Assembly: GCA_050084515.1 (NCBI GenBank)
Contig: CM114271.1
Location: 9,486,001-9,550,000 of the forward strand
DNA length: 64,000 bases
Direction: 5' to 3'
DNA from: Blasia pusilla
Taxonomy: Eukaryota; Marchantiophyta; Marchantiopsida; Blasiales
The first letter of the stretch is position 1; the number at the start of each line of letters is the position of its first letter. Positions 10,065 through 21,747 of this stretch are shown in pieces. A program made the translations under genes and the position numbers. Below the pieces are notes generated by a model. It saw nothing but the letters and a program-made list of their open reading frames with translations. It did no database searches and was not told the DNA's origin.

Positions 10065-10830
10065 GTGTTCATGGCATGCATGGCCATTTCCACCGTCGCC
10101 ATGTGATGAGGGTATGGATTTAGCACGATTGCCTTCAAGAAAAAATGCGCCTCCAATGAGTTTTGGGGCTCCTCTGCAAACTAGGTCCACAGATTGGGTC
10201 GGTGTCTAGGCCCACCAACTGCTCTGGGACAATAGCGGGCAAGTCCACCGGAAACTCGTCAATCCGATAGAGATCAATTTCTTCCGCCAGGCTAAGCGAC
10301 GAGGAAGACCGCTCTTCTGCTTCTTCAGAGATGTCCACCATCTCCACGCTGGCAGTCCTCATGACCTCATCGTCCGTCACTTGAACTTCGCCCATTTCCT
10401 CAGCCGATTTTATATTGATTGTGTTTCAGGACTTCATCGGAGACATTTCCTGCATCTCAACACTTTCGGTTGGACGGGCCGCGCTTTCTTCAATGGCAAT
10501 CACTTTTTCCCTTCGAGCTTTTTCCAATTCTGCTCTCCTCACCGACGCGTCCAGATGCTTCTTTTCACGCTCCTCCTCGGCGATCCTTTTCTTCAAGGCC
10601 TACGACGCCTCAGCCTCTACGTTCTGTTTTTCAAGCACCTCCTTAACACGTTTTGCAAGAAGCTCCTGCCTATGCATCTCCACTTCCCTTTCGTGCTCCT
10701 CGATCTCTTGCTGCCTTATCTCATTGGCCGAACGAGGCCCTGGAGATGGTGACGCATGAGTCCTGGACTTGGGAGTGAAGCTCTCAGCCTTTCTTGCTTA
10801 AGATTTTTTCCTCATCATTGTTCCCAAAAA
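10065..10830 (-). pseudogene. M2 exon 2 remnant fused to exon 1
   Basis: Minus strand. The C-terminal end of the ParB-like exon (10,065-10,190) is joined straight to the end of exon 1 (10,190-10,830). The deletion removes intron 1 and the half of the ParB-like exon that carries DGNHR. Exon 1 retains the charged coiled coil and the DEVMRTASVEMVDI acidic tail but is frameshifted. This copy cannot make the ParB-like domain. Confidence 0.65.
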
Positions 10831-11408
10831 TGCCTCCTCCTCGACAACAAAATTACTTTCTGTGCACGATGAGTTGCCTCGATGAGTCGCCTTGATGAGT
10901 TGCTCGGATTAGTCACCTCAATGAGTCGCCTTGATGAGTCACTCAAATCGTCTCACAATGAGTCTCACGATGAGTTTCCGTGTAAAGTGCCCCTTGGTAT
11001 TTGGTCCGCCGTTGCGCTCGAGAGCAATTGAGATCGCGAAGCAAAAAACAAGGAATGAGAAAACCCTAGCCTATTTATACTTTTTGAGCCGTCGGGCTGA
11101 CCGTTGGGTTGCACCGTCATTCTGACGGGGAAGTCAGCCGTTATGGAGGTCTGGACATGAAAAACACCAACCCGACAGTCTCTGACAGGTTGGAGGCATC
11201 CGTCCTAGCCGAGCTATCGTGGCAACCCGTCGGAGTCCGACAGGTTGCGCGCCTCTGTCGTCTTGGGGCAAGAACGCGAGATACCTGCGCAACCGTCGAA
11301 GACCGGGGGGTTGCAGCCTTCCCTCGTCTTGGAATAACAAGGCGGGGTACCCGTGCAACTTGTCGGAGGCCGAGGGGTTTGTGCGCCCCTTCATAAGTGG
11401 CTCCCATG
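10831..11408. promoter_or_regulatory. M2 divergent promoter region, methyltransferase-gene side
   Basis: Contains the TATA box for the minus-strand gene (TATTTATA, 11,072-11,079) and decayed palindromes near 11,168, 11,221, 11,288 and 11,355. The region resumes after the insertion at about 14,590. Confidence 0.6.
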
Positions 11409-14400
11409 TGTGTTAGATACTTGTGGGTCTCTAGTTAGGTGAGTGGAAGGAGCTAGAACAACAGTCTGCAATTGAAATGGGTGAGTTAGGTGACAGAAGT
11501 AGTTAGTTGGGGTTATCATATGCTCTTAACTCAAGGTACTCTTTAACCAGGGTAACCTAGATAGAGAAAGAAAGGGTATAGTGAGGCAACCTGGTGAGCA
11601 CTCTGCTCTTAAGTCTAACCAGGGGATAGGTCAGCTGTAGTTAGACTAACAAGAGTTAAATTAACCATAGTTAGAATAACCGTACTTACTTTAGTTGTAG
11701 TTAAGTCAACCTTGGTTGGATTGAGTGTATGTAGGGTTAGCCAATGGCCAAGATAATCAGTGTTAAGAAAGTGATTGATGAATGGGACACCTCTCCGTAG
11801 CACTTATCAAATTCTACTAGGAAGGCTTGACTTAGGGAAGGTTTTTAGTGGAGTTATAAGGCCACTCTAAACTGGTAGGTCTACTAAAGCGGTGGCTAAG
11901 TTAGGGGAAGTTTTAGAGGGGACTTACTAGCCATTAGAGTGAGGTTAGAATAGTGTCAATAGGAAAGTGTCGAGGCCTGAAGTTCGAGGGGCACATGACA
12001 GCTTGGAGCTATGGTGGCCACCATAGAGGGGAGAATCATATGTTGATGGTTGGAGCTTGGCTGATCGGTTTGGTGATTGAATAGGCTTGTTAGAAAGGTC
12101 TTTGGATGCTCTTCAAGATGCTACATTTGAATCAAGATATTGGATGCTAGGCTAGAATTCTCAAGGAAGATTAGAAAGGCAAGGAATTTGGATTTTTGGA
12201 AAACAGGAGGGCAGGCTATTCGAGGGCTGCTACCTAGAGCACTAGTGAGCCAAATCTTGATCTGATTGATGGTATGGCTTTGCCTTGAGATGGTCTACAC
12301 TATGGAGATCACCCACAAGAATTTTCATCAAGTAATGAGGAGCATAGGATACTCCACGAGGGCTGAGCTTGGGAAGCTATGGTGACAGAAAAGTGGACAA
12401 CTAGGTAGGTTGATTTCAAGGGCTTGGGTGGACCAAAGGTGGTGCAAGAGAAAGGCCCAATAGCAGGTTGTCCAAGAACAAGTCAAGAAGATTGTACAAG
12501 GTGATAATGCAACCAGGTCACTCCATTGACCTCGAGCCTAGAGGAGCCAAGGGAGATGGTTTAGGAACCAGGGAGTCTCCTGGGTATCCAATGAAGGAGA
12601 TGGAGTGCTTGATTGCCGTTGTAGAGGAGGGTTCGAACCAAGGAGGTGGATCTGATTGTTAGGACCAAGAAATGAAGAATAAGGGGCTAAGAAGAGGTCA
12701 ATGGAGGCTGAGCTCAAATGCTTGGACTCTTTTGGGCTAGAAGCTTACTCATGGAAGCCTAGAGGACCTCATTTGAAGGCCAAAAAGCTTGAGAATCCAA
12801 GGGAGAGATCTATGGAGCTGAGAGGATCCAAGGAGGGATTTCTGGAAGATTTGTGCATGTGGAGCTAAGTGGAGGTGTGAACTGAGGGCAGGGCTCGAAC
12901 CAGCTTGAGAAGAAGAAAGCATGGGAAAAATATAGAGGTAGATCTTACCTTCAAGCATGTCCAAGAGACAAGTCGAGCCTATGCTATCAATGTTGCTCAA
13001 GAGGTTTTAGTTAGGGCAGGTTCAGAAGTAGATGAGGTAGAAATTTCATGCAGTAGATGCCTTGGAGTAGATGCTTAGGGGGAGGTAGATTTGTAGGAAG
13101 GTAGAAGACAATAATTCCAGAGAAGCTCAAGTAAGTAGAGGGCTCTCAACTTCACTTATAAGTGCTCAGCTTGGTTTAGTAGAGGTGCGGTAAGAGGAGA
13201 GGAAGAGAGGAAGAGAGGAGAGAGGAAACTACCTTCAACAGAAATAGATACTTTTTTTTAAGAGAGTTTCCTATGATTTGAAGAGAGTTTCCGTTGGGTT
13301 GAAGAGAGGAAAAATTTTGTGTGAATCCTCTCTTCCTCTCTCCTGCCAGAATACCAGCCCCCGCTTTAGTAGAGGGGGCATACATGATGTTGGCTAGTAG
13401 ACACTTGATCTATTGAGCCAAGCTAACCAGCAGAGTATGTGCTCCCAGATCTAGGTAGTGTGTAGTGTGCTTGAAGGGGTTGAGACTAAGAAGGTATCCC
13501 ATGTACTAGATGGCTTTGTGATATACATAAAGTAGCCCTTTCGAATGATTTCACTCCACTGCCTTGTATCTGAGTTTGTGCATGATTGAGTGATGAGTTG
13601 GAGGGCTTGATGAAATGAGATTCTTGGAGCTGGTTCAACTAATCATTCAAAAGTGTAGTGAGTGGACAATAGGCTATACTAGTAGAGGAGAGGCAAGCTT
13701 AGGTTCCAAGATTGTGCTCCTCCAAGGTGTGCTTTGAAAGCTTGTTGTTCTGCCCACCTGAGTATGGCCTTTGACACCAATCATTGATTACTTCCAAGGT
13801 ATGACAACCTGGACTTCCAGGTCTGGTAAGTGATAAGAGATTAGTGAGTGGAGAAAGAGGGTCATGCTTGAGCTTCACTAGAGGTAGAAGACCATGGGCT
13901 CAGCCTGTCAAGTCTCATACTACCTGAACAAGGAGGGAGAACAAAGGACCAGCAAGGTAAGAAGAAGGGATGTGGGTGTTGGTTTGAGCAAATAGAGAGT
14001 TGCAGCCCTTTCAGGCTACCCCGGGGGTGGATGATTATACTAGACACCGTATTGGATGGCCTTATGTTGTTTTAGTAGTCTCTAGTTGTGAGCCTTGAGT
14101 AGGTGTGCTGGTTGGATTGCCACTGGTCACTCTATCTAAGGACTCAAAACTATATCCAAGCTCTCACTAGATACTCGGTGAGGAGCAAAAGGTGATTGCA
14201 CTACTTGATGAGTTAGGAATTGTGTGTGCTTTAGAGGATTTCCTTGGTACATTCAACTAGTCCAAGGCAGCACATTGGAGGACCTTATGCTGCCTTAGTC
14301 ATTCTTGACTGTGATTTCTAAATAGAGTATGCTTGTTGGGTTCCACTGGCCACCCCACTCAAAGCATTCAAGAGAATGGAAGGAGTTTTGGTTAGTGTGG

Positions 14401-14590
14401 TGAGGATAGGATTGTGATACTGAAGTGGAGATTGTTTCTCCAGCCTCTTAAGGTAAAGAGGTGGGATTTAAAGTTGTTAAGGAGTACATCATAGAGTTCT
14501 GATCTTTTTGCCTTGCCCTAAGCTCTTACATGGGACCAAACTGGTGGAAATAGCAATATTTTCACTTGGGTTGTGTGATGGCCATGTATT
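11409..14590. mobile_element. 3.2-kb non-coding insertion in the M2 promoter
   Basis: Interrupts the palindrome-bearing promoter region that is continuous in M1 and M3. It has no convincing coding sequence, low complexity of GTTAG/TTAACC-type short repeats near 11,620-11,730, and no protein similarity that I recognise. It holds the small MULE derivative at 13,186-13,364. It could be a decayed LTR element or other non-autonomous insertion; I could not define its ends to the base. Confidence 0.5.
13186..13364 (+). mobile_element. 179-bp non-autonomous MULE derivative (MITE) with target duplication
   Basis: The left part is the transposase-side terminus (GGTAAGAGGAGAGGAAGAGA, then the T-rich and GAGAGTTTCC segments). 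The right part is the opposite terminus, ending CTCTCTCCTGCCAGAA and then TACCAGCCCCCGC, which matches the last visible bases of M3. The direct repeat TTTAGTAGAGG lies on both sides (13,175-13,185 and 13,365-13,375). An 8-11 bp duplication is usual for Mutator elements. The exact boundary is uncertain by four bases because GAGG also occurs at other copy ends. Confidence 0.75.
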
Positions 14591-15203
14591 ACCTACTATG
14601 ATAGGGTTGCAGGCTTCCCTCAACTTGGGGTAATAGGCAAGTTACATGGGCAACCCGTCAGTTACAGATAGGTTGCACTCTTTTCTATCCCTTGGGTAAC
14701 AATGCGACAATGGATAGTTCTGAGGCAACCCCTTGCAATCCAACAGGTCACAAGGTCTACCCTGAGTTGGAAAATCCCGTAACAGTCCCCAACAATTAGT
14801 TACCTTAGCAAATGCAAGCGATGTCTTGTGTTTGATGCTAGCAAAATTGTCTCAAAAGACCATTGGTCAGCATGAAGGGGGTACCAACCCAACGGACTCT
14901 GACGGCTTCCAATTTGCATTGGGACACGAAAACAAAAACGGAACTGGGTGCTTTGCAACCCACGTCTTTGATTCCCAAATTTTGCAACCCATCGGACTCT
15001 GACAGGTTGCAACAGAATTGAATCCATCATGTCAGACAATCTCACCTACCAAACTTCATCTTGGTAGTCAAATTCTGTCAAGAGAATCTGAGTCCCTATT
15101 CACTATAAATTGAACATTCTCATTCTCATTCTCATTCTCATACCCATTCCCATTCTTATCCTCATCCTTATTCTTAGTCTCCTCCCGTTGGAATCTTCTG
15201 GGA
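14591..15203 (+). promoter_or_regulatory. M2 promoter region, transposase side
   Basis: Decayed palindromes near 14,650, 14,725, 14,885 and 14,985. A TATA box (TATAAAT, 15,104-15,110) is followed by the CATTCT hexamer repeat (15,116-15,150 and degenerate to 15,180) and then the transposase ATG at 15,204. The same order is seen in M1 and M3. Confidence 0.6.
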
Positions 15204-17206
15204 ATGGATAATTATGTGAAGCTCACTTGTGGGTGTCATCTAGCGGCCCTTCCTCAATCAAAAATTGTTCGACCATAAGCTCGCGAGTCTTTTATACCAG
15301 TGGATGAAATTTTCTCTCAGTTCGATTTCTTCTCCAAATTGGAACCATCTTTTTGTCCAAGGATGTTAGGGTGAACAATACGGAGGAAATAATAGGTGAG
15401 ACAATCCAGCCAGTGATTGCAGACCGTAAAGTATGGAATCTCCTACCTCTAGCAAATGGTCAATACAGAGTTTACGGCTTGCCTCTGAATTCCTCAATTT
15501 CCCAAGTAGAAGGTCGAGAATTTCCTAGTGCACCGAGCTCTACGTTTGAAACTCCTAGCTCAATAGATCTGGCATAGACTCCAACTTCACACATTCGTAA
15601 CAATGTTGTACTTCCTCAATAAATTCCTGATGTTGTCAACCTCGGTGGATTTGTCGAACACCAACCGGGCCCTCTGTCCGCCTACTCGTTCCTCTTGCCA
15701 GTATCAAGCAAAAGTTTGCTATCGTCTCTGGCCTTGAAAATATTCAAGCACATTCTTGTCGACAAGCTGCCGCCCACGTACGATGGTAATTGTATTTTTT
15801 AGTTTCCTCCACTTGCTGCTCTTGCTCAAAAGAAAGATGGAGGACGCTTGAAGGGTATGGACAGAAAGTTTGATTGTCATCAATGGTGCAGGCTTCAACG
15901 GACTAGTGCTTCAATTCCATATGGTCCCTGGATTGTCTCTCGCCGCCAATGCGTTGGAGCCTTGGAGTGTAGAAGTCCAGCATGCCCGTATCTAGAGAAA
16001 AACGGGCGGGTCAATACATTGTAATTCCCTCCCAAGAATGTAGAAACTCCATATGAGGTCGATGCCACCATACCACCGGGAGGCCATCGATGTCCTCATT
16101 GTCAGGCACCCCCTTTCTGCATTGGAGCGTGTCCTGCATACATATGTTTCATTGTCCATGAGTTGGGTTCGACGTCAGAGTACATAAGGTTGGCAATTCA
16201 TGTTGGCTCTCACGCTCATCCTATGACTGTTGCAATTCAAAGACACATTAAGGAGGATGTGGCGAAGAAAGTGGCCGAGGTCTTCAGAAACTCTCCGGGT
16301 TCAAAGCCCAGAGTGATCAAGCTAACAACAACATCACAAATTTGTGAACAATTTCTTGAAATCCCTGGACAAGGCGAGATCACGACTGCTGAGGAGAAAC
16401 AACTCTGGGAAAATCTCGCATTTCTTGCTGATCCTGAATGCTTCCGGAATTTGTTGCATCAAATACGGGTACTGGATGGAAAGACGGCCGAAATGGATGC
16501 CATTGCCAGAATCAAGGCCAACTCCAGATTTCCATTCATTCAGAGATGGCAATTCATGGGCCAGGGAGGCGAAGGATCCAGGGCCTATGTCTTCAAAATG
16601 TCAATGACAGGTCCGTCGAGTGGCCTCGATCTTATAGATCGAATGAGGGAAGGGGAAGATCTTTATGGCAGTTGGGTTAGCTTTGATATTTGCTACAGAG
16701 TGCTGAACGGATGGTTGACAATGGGTGCTCACGTTTATGACCATGTGGAGAAGGGACTCAAAACTATATTTTTCTGTGAAGTAAAAGCAAAAGACGTTGG
16801 CACTTTGAAGATGTGTTGGTTACTCTTATTGGAGGTGGTGAAGGAAAAAAAAAGGCCAGCTCCGGAAATTTATGGGTTCATGGCGGACAATGCACAACCT
16901 CAGTGGATTGCTATCAAGGAAGTGTTTTGGGATGGGGAGGTTCAACCGGAGCGAGAAAGGTCGGATACTTTCCATTGGCAACAGTCCCAGTACACCAAAT
17001 CTTGCATCAAGGAGAATAAGAGGACGGAGCATCTGACTCTACTCCAACGCTGCAAGGACAAAAAAACCTTGAAACAGGCCATGGAATACCAAGAAGAAAT
17101 TCATGGGTGGAGGAAACATGCGATTGAGGGGAAGTACAAAGAGTTATGCTCTTGGTTGAGTTGGTGGACTGTACGAATGAGACAATGGGGAAACTTCATG
17201 CGGGAG
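15204..17206 (+). pseudogene. M2 MULE transposase, exon A
   Basis: First transposase exon, about 667 codons, starting at ATG of MDNYVKLT. A Cys-rich region (CVGALECRSPACPYL, then CPHC, then CIGACPAYICFIV and a GSHAHPM ending; 15,950-16,225) has the layout of a GCM1/WRKY-like finger. The catalytic region has WVSFDICYRVLNGW (candidate first Asp), FMADNAQPQW (second Asp) and DTFHW; I could not place the third acidic residue with confidence. The reading frame is continuous from 16,163 through the donor (GAG before GTGAGT, 17,207), but upstream there are stops (for example near 15,575) and frameshifts. Cut-and-paste transposition is the expected role. Confidence 0.75.
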
Positions 17207-17707
17207 GTGAGTTCACTAATTTGTCTCGCTGAAAATTGTTTGAAGAAATGCAGCTAAAGGTGAGAAACATGGGCACTATAGGGATTTCAAACCGAAGAAA
17301 CCAAGCAAGTTGTCGGATGCGACAAGTTGCCTCCCTGAGTGTTCAACCCATTGCTTACCGACGGGTTGCCTCAGTGTGCAACCAGTCAGAACCCAACGGG
17401 TTGCAAGTCGCACGGCCAAATTTACTTGCAACCCATCGGAATCAGATGGGTTGACCGGTTTCTTGAGAGTGCAACCAGTCAGACAAGGACGGGTTGCAAG
17501 TCGCATAGCCAAATTTACTTGTAACCCGTTGAAATCCGACGGGTTGCACTAGGTGGTTCCTGGGTGTTGCAACAAGTCGGAAACCAACGGGTTACAGAGT
17601 CATTCATGGGATGCATCCGACTTGCAACCCGTCTGGTTTCGACATGTAGCTTTTTTCTTTGCTCATAGAGCTATTTTGGTTCCCTTCTCACAGTGTCGTT
17701 GTTGCAG
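17207..17707 (+). repeat. M2 transposase intron with palindromes
   Basis: GT-AG intron (GTGAGT donor; TTGTTGCAG acceptor) between transposase exons. It contains about eight palindromes between 17,305 and 17,655, with centres such as GAA, CAG and AAT and arms often decayed to AACCCATCGG or AACCAGTCAG. The exons on either side have none. Confidence 0.75.
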
Positions 17708-19215
17708 GGATTGAACATTCATGAAAATGTCCTCTGTCCCAACACAAGTGGAGAAGAAAGTGTTCATTCCTCCTGGAGGTTGTCACAAGCATGCCAAAGA
17801 ATTTCACTTGTGGAGGCATGCCAACAAGACCAGGCAAGAGCAATGCTACAGTCTGTAGCATCCCATATCTTTCTCACAAAAGGCATAACAAAAGGAAGGG
17901 GGCCTTCGATCTACGAGCTCTATGTCAGGGCGGCTGTGAGATCTGGTGATGAGAAACTCTATGTGGAAGCCTTCAACCGGTACATAGCAGGAACTCCCCT
18001 TGAGCAAGACGTACACATTGGTGGGGATATTCGTGGGTGCATTTCAAGACGTCCCATACAGATGGTGGTAGAGCAGTCCGAGCGAGACTCGTGAAGACCA
18101 GATAAGTATCTTGACTTCAGGCAGGTGAAGAGGCAACATCAAGGAACAAATCCGTTGATTGATTTGGATGAGGAAATTGTTCCGCCCAGGTATTCGGGGA
18201 CCCCGGATTGCTCCCAAATTTGTGATGGAGTAACTTCTCCAAAATCACTGAATGTTTTATTTCAAAAGCCCTCCGTTGCTGGAAGTTCGCAGCATCCGAT
18301 CGCTGGGATGGTTCAACAATATGGGATTCCGATCATGGAGGTGGATTGCAACTTGAAACGGTGGCATATATCTTGGAGAACCGTGGATGTGGACCCACTT
18401 GCAGGGCAGGATTTGATGGCATTAGGAGAGCATGCGGCACTTTCCTAAATAAGAACTGTACAAGGACTGGACGACCAATGCCTGGGTTTTGGGGACTCAA
18501 AACCTTTGATAGTTTCACGAGAATTGGGGATCAATTGAAGTACTTCTTCTACCCAAATGAATCTTGCGCTTTGTGGTTGTGGAAGTCTTATCGAGCTGCC
18601 ATTGGAGCTCCGGGGAATACCCCCATGATTTGGCCCATCGTCGTAGGTACAAATTGCACTCAAGACGAAGTAGACAATCTTACAAGTGTCGGTTTCAGAC
18701 TCCTAGATGGAGAAATTTTGGAGCATATTTGCATTACAAAGACCTTCGCATTTCGTATTCAACCCAAGATTGATGTCAACATATACCCGGAGAAGGTGGA
18801 TGATCTCAATCCACTATTTCTGTTTGAGTCTAGAAATGGGGTGAAGAGAAACAGAATGTGTAGGCCAACGGTGGAGAGAGCAAAGCGAATTCCATCAGCT
18901 CGGGAGGCAAAATTGGAGATCATCGCCATGAAAGATATCCGGAGTGGCAATGGAACAAGAAGGATGTATTGGGTCAGGAACAACACTGTAAATTCTAGTG
19001 TCACAGGGGTGTATGTGGTGCACATCTGTTGCTTTCCCACATGTTCATGTGATGACTTTGTCCAAAGAGAGACAAGTGGCAAAAGGTATTACCTTTGTAA
19101 GCACATGTACTATGTGTTGCTTGTAGTTTTAAGAGAGTCGGAGGTAGGAGTAGGAATCCACCAACCAATTCTGTCCCTCAAAGAAGTGCAAAGTATTCTA
19201 AACAAACCACTTTGA
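17708..19215 (+). pseudogene. M2 MULE transposase, exon B (SWIM finger)
   Basis: Second exon, about 500 codons, phase 0 with exon A. Recognisable parts: ASHIFLTKGITKGRGPSIY, DVHIGGDIRGC, a cysteine-containing NLKRWHISW region, FLNKNCTRTGRPMPGFWGL, and the SWIM zinc finger CCFPTCSCDDFVQRE...CKHMYYVLL (C-x-C ... C-x-H) near 19,030-19,120, ending QSILNKPL and TGA. SWIM fingers lie C-terminal to the DDE domain in many MULE transposases. Stops near 18,092 and a frameshift near 18,400 break it. This is the best copy of the 3' end. Confidence 0.75.
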
Positions 19216-19497
19216 GGATGCAAAATGAGGTTTTAGATTGTACTTTCATTTTTCCAGAACCTTCACTTTGAGCTTGAACTCTATTCAGCCCAAGGCAAAT
19301 GATAGAGTTTTTCCAAACATTGGATGGAAAAAGTGATTGGTTCCACAGTTATGATTCCACTGATTTTTCAGTTTTCTAAATTTTGTGCAATTTGCAACTC
19401 GCCGGACTTAGAGGGGTTGCCAAAATGTGGACGAGGAAAAAAAAACTGTGGGAGTGCTTAAGAACTGAGCATAAAAGTGCAAAACAAAATCACACAA

Positions 19498-19617
19498 AAA
19501 GTTTCCTCTCTTCAACCCAACGGAAACTCTCTTAAAAAAAAGTATCTCTTTCGGTTGAAGGTAGTTTCCTCTCTTCCTCTCTCCTCTCTCCTCTCTTCCT
19601 CTCCTCTTACCGCACCT
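19498..19617 (+). repeat. M2 right terminal inverted repeat region
   Basis: CTCTTCC-rich terminus ending CTCTTACCGCACCTCG, nearly identical to the reversed M3 left end. Confidence 0.75.
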
Positions 19618-19953
19618 CGACAGAGAGTAGCATGCCAAGACAGATTGAGTTCTGAAAGTAGGAAGAGTCATCTTCTTGTTGAGATCTGTGTGAGGTTCTT
19701 TGGTCTTGAGTGAAGATCTGCCTGAGCATGAATTCAATTCCATTGGAGAGAATCGAGGAAAGAAATCTTGATACTAATGGAGAGAAGAATACAATGATAA
19801 CTGACTGAATCCAAACTACATACACTTAACTACAATTATTGTAAGATAACCACCAATTTAAACTCTCTTTTTAGATAAACGTGATCCTCTTGGGGATGGA
19901 ACTCATTAAATTACCTTAAAAAGATAAATTCTTATAATTCTTGTATATTACAA
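19618..19953 (+). repeat. Ty3 LTR fragment
   Basis: Begins in mid-LTR (CAGAGAGTAGCATGCC, matching 29,540 onwards in the G1 LTR) and runs to the LTR end TTGTATATTACA. The left part is absent because M2 lies there. The LTR end is followed directly by 3' pol sequence, so primer site, gag and most of pol have been deleted. Confidence 0.7.
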
Positions 19954-19954
19954 C

Positions 19955-21617
19955 AAGATTTTGGATGATGCTTTTCCGGACAAGGACTTGTTTCAGATCA
20001 GTGAGGATAAGTTACGAAGCCCTTGGTATGAGGACAGGATTTGATTCCTCTTAACTCTTTGGTTGCCTATGCCAATGTCGGTAGAGGAGAGGGCAATGTT
20101 CTTGCATAAAGTGGGACCCTATGAGCTATGTCAAGATTTCCTCTTTAAACTAGGAGTCGACGTTGCAACAAAGCATATCATTGGTGCTTAGAATTGGATG
20201 ATGTACCGCGTGTTATTGCGGCCATGCATTTGGAAGATACAAGGGGGCATTACACCGTAAAGAACATAGTGAAAAAAGATCTTAGCCGCGTATTTCTAAT
20301 GGCCCACCATGTATCGGGATGTTGGCCAATTCATACAACAGTGCGACGCTTGTCAACGAGTTGGGAGACCCACAGCTACATCTCGCTGCCCGCTTGTCCC
20401 GATACTTCCACGAGCCCCCTTTGAGAAATGGGGAATTGACTTTGTACGACCTATTTTTGTGGAAAAATGCTAAACAAGCATAATTGGTGGAAAACGGCTC
20501 TCACACACACCACCATGGAGAACAAAATTTGCAATGAGAGAAATTGAGTGGAGGCTGGTCCTCTTCTCAATTATATAGGGTATGTTCAAGCAACCCTAAC
20601 CCTACCCTTAACCATAGTCTCGAGTTAGACTAATTGTGATTAACAAACCCTAGTTAGGATAATCATGCTTAACTGACTAACCAACATTAAGCTTCCCTAC
20701 TTCGTGTGAGTACCAAATGTAGTAGTTTAGGCGTCTCATGAGCTTGATTATAACTCAATCTTCAAATTTTTTTTGGGTACCCACCAAAATTGGTGGAAGT
20801 ATATTCTCATAGCAACCGATTATTGCACCAAAATGGTCGAAGCAGTAGCCACGCAGAAAGATGGTAGTGAAGCAATGGAAAATTTTCTATATGAAATAAT
20901 CATCACTCGGTATGGTTGCCCATTGGAGCTAGTCAGTGACTGAGAAACCCATTTTCTCAATCAAACCATTGCAGCTTTGACAGGCCACTTCTTGATCAAG
21001 CATTGGAAGATGACCCCCTACAATCCTAAAGCAAATGGTCTTACTGAGAAGTCCAATGGATTGATTTTATGAATCCTAAACCAACTAACAATGACATATT
21101 TTTTTGATTGGGACATTAAGATTCCAACTGCAATTTGGGCGTATCGAATGGCAAAAAAGATAAATGCCCAATATACCCCCTTTTTTTCTTACATACGGGG
21201 TACATCCGATGATCCCAATTGAATCGGATCTTCCTACTTATCGAGTCTTGGAAGGTGATTGTAATGAAACTACAGACCATGTTGGGTAACAAGCGTGAGG
21301 ACTTGGTGTCCTTGGTAGAGGCACAACATCTTGCACTGAAGCATATGATGAAGGTCCAAGCCGAACCGAAAAAATGCTACGATAAACATATTTGACCTCA
21401 ATCTATTAGTACAAGGGACTTGGTGTTGCTATATGATAATCACCGTTTGAAGTTTCCGTGGAAGCTTAAATTGAATTGGTTGGGACCTTACAAAGTGGTT
21501 GAGATCTTTGAAAATGGCTCCTTGTAGCTAGAAATTGAGGAGGGAGAATCATTACCGACGTCAATCAATGGCATGTATGTGCAAAGATACCACATGGTAG
21601 AAGCACACCCGAACTAA
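19955..21617 (+). pseudogene. Decayed Ty3 pol (integrase part)
   Basis: Plus-strand remnant homologous to the integrase half of G2. It opens with a DDAFPDKDLFQIS-like segment, passes the zinc-binding region, and ends with a CHMV-type end of pol matching 38,400 in G2. It has many stops and frameshifts and one 306-bp insertion (20,492-20,797). It is followed by a polypurine tract (GAGGGAGGGAGTA, 21,622-21,634) and ORF3. Confidence 0.65.
20482..20797. mobile_element. Small insertion in decayed pol with 10-bp direct repeat
   Basis: AATTGGTGGA occurs at 20,482-20,491 and 20,788-20,797, and the pol homology with G2 resumes right at the second copy. The inserted 296 bp has no coding sequence, a CTAACCCTACCC-like stretch and GTTAGACTAA repeats like those at 11,620. 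No clear terminal inverted repeat was seen. The length of the direct repeat fits a MULE- or hAT-type non-autonomous element. Confidence 0.5.
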
Positions 21618-21747
21618 AATCTGAGGGAGGGAGTAGCTAGAGCTTCTCAACAAAGTACTTTGCTCTTAGACAAAGGAGGATAGTAACAAAGTACTTTGCT
21701 CCGACGCGAAGCATACTATAACTAAGCACTTGGCCAGATAACAAAGC

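Larger units (their letters stand above)
8978..19617 (+). mobile_element. MULE copy M2 (left part missing, 3.2-kb insertion)
   Basis: Second copy in the same orientation as M1. It begins inside methyltransferase-gene exon 3 immediately after the M1 terminus; everything that would lie left of that point (exon 4, intron 3, left TIR) is absent here. The promoter region is split by an insertion of about 3.2 kb (about 11,409-14,590) that itself contains a small family member. The transposase gene is the most complete of the three copies. The right end lies near 19,617 and is followed directly by the middle of a Ty3 LTR, so M2 appears to have inserted into a retroelement LTR. Confidence 0.8.

Noticed and set aside
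15204-19215. Host FAR1/FHY3-type transcription factor gene (domesticated MULE transposase).
   Set aside because: It is multi-copy here, flanked by TIRs, and broken by stops in every copy.
20590-20620. Telomere-like CCCTAACCCTACCC stretch.
   Set aside because: Only a few imperfect units inside a small insertion; no tandem telomeric array.
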